Assembly (NCBI GenBank): GCA_034430615.1
Contig: DAOUEJ010000072.1
Coordinates: 1 to 39,855, forward strand
Length of the DNA: 39,855 bases
Source of the DNA: E44-bin32 sp034430615
GTDB lineage: Bacteria > Chloroflexota > Anaerolineae > Anaerolineales > E44-bin32
Reading direction: 5' to 3'
The translations under genes were made by a program, and so were the position numbers. The notes under the pieces are model-generated. The model did not search any database. It was not told the origin of the DNA and was given only the letters and a program-made list of their open reading frames with translations. Shown here one piece after another: positions 16,248-24,242 of this stretch; position 1 is the stretch's first letter; each line of letters starts with the position of its first letter.

Positions 16248-16276
16248 TTGTGGGGCAGTCCGGTTCATTGTATACT
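16248..16276 (+). promoter_or_regulatory. Promoter of dnaN: TTGTGG-N17-TATACT
   Basis: TTGTGG (16248-16253), 17 bases, TATACT (16271-16276). The RNA would start near 16283, leaving about 30 bases with an AAGGAT ribosome-binding site before the ATG at 16314. Confidence 0.6.
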
Positions 16277-16313
16277 TCTAGATCGATACCCCACACTTAA
16301 GGATAGTTCTCGC

Positions 16314-17447
16314 ATGAAGGTTTCTTGCCTGCAGGAAAATCTTGCCCATGGTCTCAGCATCGTCGCCCGAGCTGTTGCCCCGCGCAGCACACTACCTGTT
16401 TTGGGCAACGTACTCGTCGCTACAGATAACGGGCGGCTGCGCCTGTCCGCCACCAACCTCGAGCTGGGAATTAGCTTCTGGATCGGGGCCAAGATCGAGG
16501 AAGAAGGCTCCACAACAGTCCCTGCTCGCACCTTCGTCGACCTGGTGAACACGCTCCCCAACGATACAGTTTCGATGGAATTGACCATCCGCAATCAGAC
16601 CCTCAACGTACGCTGCGGAGCTTTCAACAACGACATCAAATGCATCGATGCACAGGATTTCCCACCCCTGCCACCGTCCGATCTCGATGACGGCTTGGCG
16701 CTGGACGCCGAAGACCTGCGCGCGATGATCCATCAGGTGACGTTTGCAGCATCCACGGACGATGCACGTCCGGTGTTGACCGGGGTCCTGGTGGAGGTAG
16801 AGGACAAGACGCTCACAATGGCCGCTGCAGATGGATTCCGCCTTTCGGTCCGATCGGCCCAACTCGCTTCTTCCGCCCCGGGCCAGATCAGCGCCATCAT
16901 CCCTGCCCGGGCCTTGAGCGAACTGGCGCGCGTGCTGGGCGCCAACGATGAGAGCGTGACGATGTCACTGCCTCCCAACCGGGGCCAAGTCATATTCCGA
17001 GCGAAAGATGTCGAGCTCGTTTCCCAGTTAATCGATGGGACCTTCCCTGACTACCGCGGTATCATCCCCAACAGCTTTTCCTCGCGCAGCGTCCTATCCA
17101 CGAACGCCTTCCTGAAGGCTTGCAAGGCGGCCGATATCTTCGCCCGCGAAGCTGCGCACAGTGCCCGATTGCGCATCACCCCGGGCAGCGATTTGGAACC
17201 GGGCACCGTTGAGATCTCGGCCACGGCCGCTGAAACCGGTTCAAATGAGACTACGGTCGACGCGACCATCGAAGGTGATGCGGTTGACATCGCCTTCAAC
17301 GTGCGCTTCCTGGTGGATGTGCTTGTTGCAGTGGACACACCCAATGTCGCCCTCGAGACAAGTTCGGCCTCCTCTCCCGGGGTCGTGCGTCCCGTGGGGA
17401 GGGACGACTTCCTGCACGTGATCATGCCCATGCACCTCGGGCGCTGA
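16314..17447 (+). CDS. dnaN: DNA polymerase III beta subunit (sliding clamp)
   Basis: The 377-residue protein has the three-domain clamp pattern: MKVSCLQENLAHGLSIVARAV, STLPVLGNVLV and LSATNLELGI in domain 1; VTFAASTDDARPVLTGVLVE and AADGFRLSVR in domain 2; and LIDGTFPDYRGIIP with a degenerate C-terminal HVIMPMHLGR (usually MPMR) in domain 3. The clamp rings DNA and holds the replicative polymerase. ATG 16314 gives the usual N terminus; the frame is open further upstream but has no clamp-like residues there. dnaN has its own promoter and terminator and is not next to dnaA here. Confidence 0.95.
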   Translation: MKVSCLQENLAHGLSIVARAVAPRSTLPVLGNVLVATDNGRLRLSATNLELGISFWIGAKIEEEGSTTVPARTFVDLVNTLPNDTVSMELTIRNQTLNVRCGAFNNDIKCIDAQDFPPLPPSDLDDGLALDAEDLRAMIHQVTFAASTDDARPVLTGVLVEVEDKTLTMAAADGFRLSVRSAQLASSAPGQISAIIPARALSELARVLGANDESVTMSLPPNRGQVIFRAKDVELVSQLIDGTFPDYRGIIPNSFSSRSVLSTNAFLKACKAADIFAREAAHSARLRITPGSDLEPGTVEISATAAETGSNETTVDATIEGDAVDIAFNVRFLVDVLVAVDTPNVALETSSASSPGVVRPVGRDDFLHVIMPMHLGR

Positions 17448-17473
17448 GGTTTCAATCCCAGCAATATCGATAT

Positions 17474-17496
17474 AGGTCCTCTGCGGAGGACCTTTT
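17474..17496 (+). terminator. Terminator after dnaN
   Basis: A perfect 8-bp stem (17474-17481 with 17486-17493) around a TGCG loop is followed by TTTT (17493-17496). It lies 27 bases after the dnaN stop. The T run is short, so it may be partial. Confidence 0.7.
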
Positions 17497-17554
17497 GATT
17501 CTTCGCCCTCCTCGTTAAAATTATCACGGGCCGAGGGCCTGTCTGGAGCATGGC

Positions 17555-19867
17555 ATGAGTATCGACTCGGGTGAATTCCCTAAAGTTCTGACGCTGTACC
17601 TGGCCTTGAGCCAGTACCCCGTCCTCGCGCCCTCCATCCGCGAGCGTATGCGGCAGGAGATCTTCCGGCGCGGCGTGATTACCCCCAAAGCCTTTCACGC
17701 AGAGGTGCGGGAGAAGGCGATCGAGTCGCAGAGGCGGGAAGGCTTGAGTGACCCCTTCGGGCAGGAGGATCCCCAGATCTGGGAGCATCGTCTGGGGATC
17801 ATCGCTGATAACCTAACTGATTTCTATTTCGCCTATAACCTGCCCTATGAAGATTTCGAGGCACTGCTCAAGGAGTCACTCTCAGGCCGGATGCCATCCC
17901 AGGATGTCGTACTCACGCTGCATCCCGAGCTTGCTCCCTGGGACATGCTCTTTGCAGAGGGCGAGCGTTATGAAGCACTGCCCCTGGATGAGCGCGAGCC
18001 CATCAAGCATCACCTGAAAGAAATCAAGGTTGTTCTGATCAAAGCTATGATCAGCGATCACCTCGCCTACCTTGGGATCGCCAGGGAGTGGTTTGACATC
18101 ACCGACCTCAAAGCTATCCTTGAGCGGCGTATCGGGCGCGGCAAGATCGGCGGCAAAGCCGCTGGCGTGATGCTCGCACAATGCGTCCTGCGGAAATCCG
18201 CCCAGCCGGACCTGATCGAACAGATTGACATCCCCGAGTCATGGTTCCTGGGAACAGATCTTTTCTACCTGTTCAACCAGCGCAATGGCTTGAACCGCTA
18301 CGCCAACCAGAAATACAAGTCGGAAGATGAGATCCGGGCCGATTATCCCCAGATCCAGACTGATTTCATTCAAGGCCTGTTCGCTGAAGACACGATCACC
18401 GAACTGCAGACCCTGCTCGAGCAGGCTGGCACCTCACCCCTGATCGTCCGTTCCTCGAGCCTGCTTGAGGATTCCTTTGGGACATCCTTCGCCGGGAAGT
18501 ACGAAAGCTTTTTCTGCCCAAACCAGGGCACCGCAGATGAGAACCTGACCGAACTGCTCTCTGCCATCAAGCGTGTGTACGCCAGCGTCTACAACCCGAA
18601 CGTTTTACTCTACCGCCGTAAGGTTGAGTTGGTGGATTACGATGAGCGGATGGCGGTCTTGATCCAGAAAACCCGGGGCCGCCGCGTGGGGCGATACTAC
18701 CTGCCTGACGCAGCCGGCGTAGCATTTTCCCGCAACCAATTCCGCTGGAATCCACGCATCGATCGCAGGGCCGGCTTTATGCGTATGGTCTGGGGCCTGG
18801 GAACGCGCGCTGTCGAACAAATCGGCAGCGACTACCCTCGCTTGGTCGCCCTCAGCCACCCTGATCTTCGCCCGGAAACCTCCCCTCGCGATATCCATCG
18901 CTACTCGCAAACCGAGGTCGATCTAATCGACCTTTCCCGCAATACCTTCTGCTCGCTTCCGGTAAAGCAAGTGCTCGGACCCGACACACCCCACCTGCGT
19001 TTCATCGCGCAAGTCTACGAGCAAGGTGACCTGAAAGATCTTGTCAGCCGGCCGCTCGGCCGCTTTCAGCCAGATTACGTTATTACCTTCGACGGGCTTC
19101 TGCGGCGGACGGAATTTCCCGAGCTCATGCGCCGTATGTTGGCCACACTCGAAGCAGCCTATAATGGCCCGGTCGATACGGAATTTGCCCTCTCGCTGGC
19201 AGGGACAGAGGAAGGGGTTCCCCGGGCACGAATCTGCCTGCTTCAATGCCGGCCCCAGAGCCATCTACGCAGTGAGCGGGTCGAACTACCCCAGGACATC
19301 GCCAACGACCGGCGCATCTTTCTGACCCAACGTATGGTGCCAGACGGGATCGTGAAGGACATCCGCTACGCGATCTATATTTCGCCCCAGGCCTACAGCG
19401 AGCTGGGGCTACCCGCTGAAAGGCTGGAACTTGCCCACCTGATTGGACGCCTGAACAAGGTCCTGGAGCGGGAGCGCTTCATCCTGCTGGGTCCAGGTCG
19501 ATGGGGAAGCCGAAATCCGGACATCGGCATTCCCGTTGCGTATTCAGACATCCACCATGCGCAAGCCTTGATCGAGATCACGGATGGCCTGCAAGCGGCC
19601 GAGCCATCCTACGGCACACATTTCTTTCAGGATCTAGTGGAAGCGAACATCTACCCCCTCGCCATCGGGTTGCAGGATCCCCAGGTGGAATTCAATGAGT
19701 CTTTCTTCAAGGAAGGGAAGAACATGCTTGTCGAGCTCCTGCCGGAGGATAAATCCTGGGAAGAGACGGTGAGCGTAATCGACATCCCCGCCACCACTGG
19801 GGGAATGCAGCTCAACATCGTCATGGATGGGAACCTGGGAGAAGCGCTGGCGTACCTGAAACCTTGA
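17555..19867 (+). CDS. PPDK-N/PEP-synthase-type ATP-grasp protein lacking the phosphohistidine domain
   Basis: The 770-residue protein has an unknown helical N-terminal part (about 1-210). It is followed by a full pyruvate,phosphate dikinase N-terminal ATP-binding domain: GRGKIGGKAAGVML, SPLIVRSSSLLEDSFGTSFAGKYESFF, VYNPNVLLYRRKV, GVAFSRNQF, WGLGTRAVEQ and a closing GPVDTEFAL...ARICLLQCRPQ (about 550-575). The final 190 residues (LGPGRWGSRNPDIGIPVAYSDI, YGTHFFQDLVEANIYPLAIGL) are not the swivelling phosphohistidine domain and not the PEP/pyruvate barrel. It therefore probably binds ATP and phosphorylates or ligates something other than pyruvate. GGAG lies 6 bases before the ATG. It is convergent with pcm. 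Confidence 0.75.
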   Translation: MSIDSGEFPKVLTLYLALSQYPVLAPSIRERMRQEIFRRGVITPKAFHAEVREKAIESQRREGLSDPFGQEDPQIWEHRLGIIADNLTDFYFAYNLPYEDFEALLKESLSGRMPSQDVVLTLHPELAPWDMLFAEGERYEALPLDEREPIKHHLKEIKVVLIKAMISDHLAYLGIAREWFDITDLKAILERRIGRGKIGGKAAGVMLAQCVLRKSAQPDLIEQIDIPESWFLGTDLFYLFNQRNGLNRYANQKYKSEDEIRADYPQIQTDFIQGLFAEDTITELQTLLEQAGTSPLIVRSSSLLEDSFGTSFAGKYESFFCPNQGTADENLTELLSAIKRVYASVYNPNVLLYRRKVELVDYDERMAVLIQKTRGRRVGRYYLPDAAGVAFSRNQFRWNPRIDRRAGFMRMVWGLGTRAVEQIGSDYPRLVALSHPDLRPETSPRDIHRYSQTEVDLIDLSRNTFCSLPVKQVLGPDTPHLRFIAQVYEQGDLKDLVSRPLGRFQPDYVITFDGLLRRTEFPELMRRMLATLEAAYNGPVDTEFALSLAGTEEGVPRARICLLQCRPQSHLRSERVELPQDIANDRRIFLTQRMVPDGIVKDIRYAIYISPQAYSELGLPAERLELAHLIGRLNKVLERERFILLGPGRWGSRNPDIGIPVAYSDIHHAQALIEITDGLQAAEPSYGTHFFQDLVEANIYPLAIGLQDPQVEFNESFFKEGKNMLVELLPEDKSWEETVSVIDIPATTGGMQLNIVMDGNLGEALAYLKP

Positions 19868-19887
19868 ACCAGCTCCAGCCCGCTGGA

Positions 19888-20574
19888 TCACCCGGATCGC
19901 CACCACATGTCAGGTGGATCAGACTCATCCCAGGCATATGCCCCGATTAAAGGTACGAAGGCCACCGGTGCCAGTTTCTCGATCGTGTAACTGTCTCCCT
20001 CCCGGATCCAGCGCTCGAGCACCTGGCCTGAGCGACCCCCGACGGGCAGGACCAACCGGCCGGCATTTGCCAGTTGGTCCTGGAGTGGGCGTGGAACGGA
20101 GGGAGCAGCCGCGGTCACCAGGATCCGGTCATAAGGTGCATGGGCTGGCAAGCCAGCCGAACCATCGCCGACATGGACCTCAACATTGGAACATCCCATG
20201 TCCACCAGGCGTTGTCGGGCACGCTCTGCCAGCGCCGCGATCCTTTCCAGTGAGTAAACCTTGCGTGCCAGGCGTGACAGGATCGCGGTTTGATAGCCGG
20301 ATCCCGTACCGACCTCCAGCACACTTTCACCCCCTTGCAACTCCAGCAATTCGGTCATATAAGCGACGATGTAGGGCTGGGAGATGGTCTGGTCATCTCC
20401 GATCGGGAGGGGGCCATCGGCATATGCGAGATGACGTCTTTCGGGAGGGACAAACAGGTGGCGGGGGACATCACCCAGCGCCTGAAGCACTCGCGGATCC
20501 CGGACCCCGCGGCCCTTGATCTGCTTCTCGACCATGCGCTGCCGCTCGCGCTCGTAAATCCCTTGGTCTGCCAT
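19888..20574 (-). CDS. pcm: Protein-L-isoaspartate O-methyltransferase
   Basis: The 228-residue protein has the PIMT pattern: MVEKQIKGRGVRDPRVLQALGDVPRHLFVP, then ADGPLPIGDDQTISQPYIVAYM, SAM motif I VLEVGTGSGYQTAIL, GDGSAGLPAHAPYDRILVTAAAPSVP and LVLPVGGRSGQVL. It methylates isoaspartyl residues in aged proteins so they can be repaired. ATG 20574 is used because it follows GGAGG and gives the normal start. The frame stays open to 20796, but that extension crosses the promoter and the neighbour's terminator. The 3' end lies 20 bases from the convergent PPDK-N gene. Confidence 0.94.
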   Translation of the reverse strand: MADQGIYERERQRMVEKQIKGRGVRDPRVLQALGDVPRHLFVPPERRHLAYADGPLPIGDDQTISQPYIVAYMTELLELQGGESVLEVGTGSGYQTAILSRLARKVYSLERIAALAERARQRLVDMGCSNVEVHVGDGSAGLPAHAPYDRILVTAAAPSVPRPLQDQLANAGRLVLPVGGRSGQVLERWIREGDSYTIEKLAPVAFVPLIGAYAWDESDPPDMWWRSG

Positions 20575-20589
20575 CCTGCCTCCACTATC

Positions 20590-20619
20590 ATTATAGGATC
20601 TCCTACTGCCTCGAAACAA
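20590..20619 (-). promoter_or_regulatory. pcm promoter TTGTTT-N18-TATAAT
   Basis: On the minus strand: TTGTTT (20619-20614), 18 bases and TATAAT (20595-20590), about 16 bases before the pcm ATG at 20574. The -35 lies in the T-rich tail of the upstream terminator, so termination and initiation signals are merged. Confidence 0.75.
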
Positions 20620-20646
20620 AAAGACCCGGGCGGGGTTCCGCCCGGG
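20613..20646 (-). terminator. Terminator of the sulfite-oxidase-like gene
   Basis: A perfect 9-bp GC stem (20646-20638 with 20633-20625 on the minus strand) has a 4-base loop. A TCTTTTTGTTT tail follows. It begins about 24 bases after the stop codon of the gene ending at 20670. Confidence 0.9.
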
Positions 20647-20669
20647 CCGGCATGGACCAGGGGTTAGGG

Positions 20670-21314
20670 CTAGCGGTTGACGATCCTTTGTTCCTTCCAG
20701 ATATCGGCTTCGTTGTGGTATCCGGCTTGCTCCCAGAACCCGAGCTTGTCCTTGCTGAGGAACTCGAGCCCTCTGAGCCATTTCCCACCCTTCCACAGGT
20801 AGACATCCTTCAGGCCGTCTCGTCCGGGGATCGCGCCGACGACACCTCGCAACGGGTAGCCATGGTCAGGCGTAAGCGGTTGATCATCAAAATGCGTAGC
20901 CATAAGAAAGTTTTCGCCAAGCGCCACGTCAAGCGGCAGGTTGGTGGTGTACCCGTACTCGCAGTGCTGCAGGACAAATTCCGCGTTTGGCTTTAAACGT
21001 ATCAAGCCTTCATCGAGCAAGGTTTGGAGTGCGACACCTTCCCAGGTCGTGTCGAATTTGCTCCAGCGAGTTACGCAGTGGATATCCATCTGCACCTTTG
21101 TGCGGGGCAGTTTATTGAACGCCTGCCAACCCCAACGCATCTCTTCCTCAACCTCTCCCCAGACACGGAACTGCCAGGTGCCTGGGTCAAACGTCGGAAC
21201 CGGGCCGTAATGCAACACCGGAAACTTGAGCGTAAGTGATTGCCCCGGCGGCAGCCGTCCTTCTTCCCCATACTGGTGCTCAAGGTTACGCCGTTTTCCA
21301 ATGTCCGAGAGCAT
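20670..21314 (-). CDS. Sulfite oxidase-like molybdopterin oxidoreductase
   Basis: The 214-residue protein matches the small molybdopterin domain of the sulfite oxidase/YedY family. Motifs are FRVWGEVEEEM, the cofactor-binding MDIHCVTRWSKFDTTWEGV (Cys is the likely Mo ligand), EYGYTTNLPLDVAL, LTPDHGYPLRGVVG and KWLRGLEFLSKDKLGFWEQAGYHN. There is no signal peptide and no dimerisation domain, so it is a short cytoplasmic-type member. The substrate is unknown. ATG 21314 follows an AAGGAG-like site, with TATAAT upstream. It is a single-gene unit with its own terminator. Confidence 0.88.
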   Translation of the reverse strand: MLSDIGKRRNLEHQYGEEGRLPPGQSLTLKFPVLHYGPVPTFDPGTWQFRVWGEVEEEMRWGWQAFNKLPRTKVQMDIHCVTRWSKFDTTWEGVALQTLLDEGLIRLKPNAEFVLQHCEYGYTTNLPLDVALGENFLMATHFDDQPLTPDHGYPLRGVVGAIPGRDGLKDVYLWKGGKWLRGLEFLSKDKLGFWEQAGYHNEADIWKEQRIVNR

Positions 21315-21338
21315 GCCAATCTCTCCTTCTGCGCCAAG

Positions 21339-21344
21339 ATTATA
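21339..21344 (-). promoter_or_regulatory. -10 box TATAAT of the sulfite-oxidase-like gene
   Basis: TATAAT on the minus strand lies 24 bases before the ATG at 21314. No clear -35 is seen. The next stretch, 21345-21505, shows no gene or obvious signal. Confidence 0.55.
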
Positions 21345-21505
21345 TCAACTTAAGCTTACAAAACGCTTTCCCGTGGTATTGTTGGAACAAGCCTGCGCCA
21401 CTCTCCAGCCAGTGCCTGAAAGACATGCCGAATGCTATCCACCATGTGAAGACGCACGCTGTCCAAGCAGACTGAAAGGGGCAAGCAGCCCCCGCACAAA
21501 CCAAG

Positions 21506-21537
21506 AACAGAGACGGCAGAGTCCTGCCGTCTCTGTT
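21506..21537 (-). terminator. Terminator of the PspC/LiaF-like operon
   Basis: A perfect 14-bp stem (21506-21519 with 21524-21537) has an AGTC loop. It lies 37 bases past the end of the minus-strand gene at 21575. Both flanks have only short T stretches, so it could work in either direction. Confidence 0.8.
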
Positions 21538-21574
21538 TGAATGTTATAGAACGTGAATTCGTTTTTCGAGCGAT

Positions 21575-22471
21575 CTACCGCACGATTACGGTTCCAATCC
21601 CAACATTGAGCTTGAGGTCGATCTGCTGTTCAGCCTGCTCGTATCCCGGTGAGAAATAGCTGCCATCACGCATGGTGAATTCGGTCGGGATGACTGTCGT
21701 CCCGATCCCGGTCTCCACCTGGATGCGCACCCCTGCCGTTGAAGGCAGGTCGATTATGAGCTGGCCGATGCCAACCTCTACCCGCACCAGTCCTCCATGC
21801 TCGGGGAGCACGACCTGTGCTTCACCGATGCCCGTGTGTACCCGAACCTCGGCCGGCTGCTGCTGGCGCAGATCGACTTCCGCCTTGCCGATACCCAGAT
21901 CCACATCCAGCTCGAGCTCGGTGGCTGGGCGGAGCTCCAGGTCCCAGCCCGGTCGATCAAAACTGATTGTGGTGAATGGCACTATCGTCCAACTGCGAGT
22001 ACGGATGACGATATTCAGCCGATTTCCAGTTTCATCCTGCCGCTGCTCGATCTGCTCTCCCCGTCCGGAGGCCAACCTGCCTTGCAGCAGATCAACTTGG
22101 TCCGGCTTTCCCGGGCTGAGTTGGAGATACCCGATCGCCGGATCCAGGACCAGGTCAACCTTATCGGTTCCAGCTCCTGAAATGGCCACCTGTTCGATCT
22201 CTGCGCTGGTACCGTTAGGTTCGCCAAGCAAGGTAATTCCGCCGCCGATGACCGCCAGCACGAGTATCAGGGCAATAACTGAACCCCAGGCCGATCGCTG
22301 TCCAAGGATCAGGTCAAGCCCGGCTGCGATCAGGAGCACGGGCCAGAAGCGCAGGATCACATCCCACACGCTCCATTGGATGATGTCCAGGTTGTTGAGC
22401 AGGAAAATCACGCCCAGGAAGATCAATAGAAGCGGGCCGAAGATGCCCGGTCGGGCTCTGTGTTCACGCAT
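21575..22471 (-). CDS. LiaF/toast-rack-like membrane protein with GIG repeats
   Basis: The 298-residue protein has three hydrophobic helices at the N terminus (GPLLLIFLGVIFLLNNL, ILRFWPVLLIAAGLDLIL, SVIALILVLAVIGGGITLL), as in DUF5668/LiaF-TM proteins. A beta-rich domain of about 200 residues follows. Its second half repeats a (L/T/V)GIG motif five times: GIGKAEVDL, GIGEAQVVL, GIGQLIIDL, GIGTTVIP, GIGTVIVR. The first four are 20-21 residues apart, as in a stacked-strand fold. ATG 22471 is chosen because GAGG (22483-22480) is 8 bases upstream. It is likely an envelope-stress sensor or modulator together with PspC next door. Confidence 0.75.
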   Translation of the reverse strand: MREHRARPGIFGPLLLIFLGVIFLLNNLDIIQWSVWDVILRFWPVLLIAAGLDLILGQRSAWGSVIALILVLAVIGGGITLLGEPNGTSAEIEQVAISGAGTDKVDLVLDPAIGYLQLSPGKPDQVDLLQGRLASGRGEQIEQRQDETGNRLNIVIRTRSWTIVPFTTISFDRPGWDLELRPATELELDVDLGIGKAEVDLRQQQPAEVRVHTGIGEAQVVLPEHGGLVRVEVGIGQLIIDLPSTAGVRIQVETGIGTTVIPTEFTMRDGSYFSPGYEQAEQQIDLKLNVGIGTVIVR

Positions 22472-22472
22472 A

Positions 22473-22937
22473 TCACTCACCTCGCAGGTAACGTATCAGC
22501 AGCACGCCCCCACCCAAGATCAAGAGCGCCGGCCATAGGATATTGAACCGCAACCAGGAAAACCAGGTCAGGTTCAGATTGTCGAGCAAGTACACGATCC
22601 CGACGACGACCAGCGCAACACCGACCAGCAAGCTCACCTGCCGGTTGCTGCCGCGCAGCCCTCCGGCCACTTCCTGGCCTAGTTCGTATGCCCGGCCGGA
22701 AATCTCCTTTGCGTTCTCGTGCACCGTACTTCCGAAATTGGAACCTGCCGTACCATGCGCGGGGAGCAGGATCCAGAGCACCATATAGATAAGAAACCCT
22801 GACCCTTCCCCAAAGGCCAGAAGCAGGAAGAAGATGCGGATGAAGGTCGGGTTAATACCCAGGTACTCCCCCAGGCCTCCACAGACACCGGCGATCATCC
22901 GGTTTGTCTGGCTGCGCACCAAGCGCGTTTCTGCCAT
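22473..22937 (-). CDS. PspC domain membrane protein
   Basis: The 154-residue protein starts with a PspC domain: RLVRSQTNRMIAGVCGGLGEYLGINPTFIRIFFLLLAF, then GFLIYMVLWILLPAH. It continues with a linker (about 65-95) and two more helices that resemble LiaF-TM (SLLVGVALVVVGIVYLLDNL, FNILWPALLILGGGVLLIRYL). PspC proteins sense or relay membrane stress in the phage-shock response. No pspA gene is in the window. GAGGAAT precedes the ATG, and the next gene starts one base after its stop. Confidence 0.9.
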   Translation of the reverse strand: MAETRLVRSQTNRMIAGVCGGLGEYLGINPTFIRIFFLLLAFGEGSGFLIYMVLWILLPAHGTAGSNFGSTVHENAKEISGRAYELGQEVAGGLRGSNRQVSLLVGVALVVVGIVYLLDNLNLTWFSWLRFNILWPALLILGGGVLLIRYLRGE

Positions 22938-22980
22938 AGATTATTCCTCACAGTGGGTGAAGCCCGTGCTGAGGTACCAA

Positions 22981-23499
22981 CTACTCGGGGCGCGGGCGCA
23001 GGAAATTCGAAATCATAATCAGAACCCCGGCGACAATCAGCAGGCTTGGCCATACCCACCCGGCGAACAATTCCCGGCCGAAGAACGCGCCAAAGATGGC
23101 AAACATAACCAGGCTGACGAGGATCGTTCGGCCGCCGTCTTGCAGCCCTTGCCTGGCCTGACCGGACAGCACACCGTTCAAGATGACCCCAAACCCCACA
23201 AAACCTGGGATCAAAGCCCATACGTAGGACCAGCTTTCCCAATTCCCGGTCGCATTCTGCCAGAAGAGAATGCCGCCGATGCCCATGACAATCGAAGCTG
23301 GGACTGCCATCCCGGGAGCGCGGGAGAAAGCTCCCAGGAGGAGCATCAGCACCCCCGCTCCTATAATGAAGAGAGGCCAGTTCTGGCGCGCATCAAAAAG
23401 ATCCTGCAGGCCTGGGAAAAACTGAACAACCAAGTAGATCACACCGATAAGAATGAGTAACAGACCAAAAGCAAGGCTCGAGCGGTTTCGTTGATCCAT
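22981..23499 (-). CDS. Multi-helix membrane protein, LiaF-TM/DUF5668-like
   Basis: The 172-residue protein has about five to six hydrophobic segments (SSLAFGLLLILIGVIYLVVQFF, WPLFIIGAGVLMLLLGAF, VPASIVMGIGGILFW, YVWALIPGFVGFGVILNG, ILVSLVMFAIFGAFF, WPSLLIVAGVLIMISNFL). The repeated WP-LLI-AG pattern also appears in the two following genes, suggesting related transmembrane units. The ATG follows GGAGG. It leads a three-gene minus-strand operon with PspC and the toast-rack-like gene. No catalytic motif is seen; a structural or sensing role in the membrane is inferred from context. Confidence 0.75.
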   Translation of the reverse strand: MDQRNRSSLAFGLLLILIGVIYLVVQFFPGLQDLFDARQNWPLFIIGAGVLMLLLGAFSRAPGMAVPASIVMGIGGILFWQNATGNWESWSYVWALIPGFVGFGVILNGVLSGQARQGLQDGGRTILVSLVMFAIFGAFFGRELFAGWVWPSLLIVAGVLIMISNFLRPRPE

Positions 23500-23634
23500 A
23501 TTGTCCTCCAGGATTCTCTACGTGAAACGCGGTTTTAGGTCGCGGAGCGATCACACAACCTGATTGTACGAATGTTAATAGGTGTCGTGTGAACCCCCTG
23601 GAATCCGCTCTGCGGGGGAAACGATCCGTTATGC

Positions 23635-24198
23635 TTACACTTCGTCCTTGAAGAGCGGCAGATGGCCCAGTGCAATCACCCCTGGCCACGACTCTGGATC
23701 CCCCTCGGTGAAGATCGCCGCTTCCGCGACCACCTCGCCGCCTGCCTCACCGATTAAGGCACGCATCCCCTTGAGGGTTGAGCCAGTACTGATGACATCA
23801 TCCACAAGGACGACCCGGCTTCCCTCGAGCAAATCCCGATCCTTTTCATCCAGGTAAAGAGTCTGGGGTTTCCCGGATGTGATCGAAACCGTCTCTGTCG
23901 TAAGCGTTTCACCCATGTACAGCTTAAACGACTTTCGCAGCACGATGTAGGGCTTGTTCCCCAGCTCAACCGAAAGCGCATGAATGAGCGGGATGCTCTT
24001 CGCCTCGGCGGTGACGAGCAGGTCATAATCGACCTCGGCCAATCGCGTGGCGAGGGCGCCAGCACAGGCCAACACCAATTCCGTGTCGCCGAGGATATTG
24101 AGTACAGCGATCCGCAGCCCGGGAGCGACCTTAAAGAGCGGCAGTTCGCGCGTCAAACCAGCGATTTCGACCCGGTGCGTCTCGCGCTTCGGCAGCAT
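23635..24198 (-). CDS. Phosphoribosyltransferase (adenine PRT/XPRT-like)
   Basis: The 187-residue protein has the type I phosphoribosyltransferase PRPP loop VVLVDDVISTGSTLKGM near residues 128-144, preceded by YDLLVTAEAKSIPLIHALSVEL and KPYIVLRKSFK, as in adenine and xanthine PRTs. Type I PRTs join a base to PRPP in nucleotide salvage. The exact base is not clear, and a purine-responsive regulatory role is possible. GGAG is 6 bases before the ATG. The gene is divergent from the ArsR-DUF2087 regulator across an 80-base gap with operator-like repeats, which may control both. Confidence 0.85.
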   Translation of the reverse strand: MLPKRETHRVEIAGLTRELPLFKVAPGLRIAVLNILGDTELVLACAGALATRLAEVDYDLLVTAEAKSIPLIHALSVELGNKPYIVLRKSFKLYMGETLTTETVSITSGKPQTLYLDEKDRDLLEGSRVVLVDDVISTGSTLKGMRALIGEAGGEVVAEAAIFTEGDPESWPGVIALGHLPLFKDEV

Positions 24199-24213
24199 GC
24201 TTGCTCCTCTCGC

Positions 24214-24242
24214 TTGACAAGCTCGTTGGCTTGAATTACTAT
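24214..24242 (+). promoter_or_regulatory. Consensus promoter of the ArsR gene: TTGACA-N17-TACTAT
   Basis: TTGACA (24214-24219), exactly 17 bases, TACTAT (24237-24242). The RNA would start near 24249, inside the tandem repeat that runs up to the ATG at 24279. No ribosome-binding site is seen in this leader. Confidence 0.8.

Noticed and set aside
16206..16313. Possible replication origin near dnaN
   Set aside because: No cluster of TTATNCACA-type DnaA boxes or AT-rich unwinding stretch is present.
21345..21505. Possible RNA gene in the gap before the sulfite-oxidase-like promoter
   Set aside because: No tRNA-like fold, conserved motif or promoter-terminator pair could be seen by eye.
23514..23529. 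Second degenerate parS-like sequence (ACGTGAAAC half)
   Set aside because: Five mismatches, all but one in the left arm; too weak to call a ParB site.
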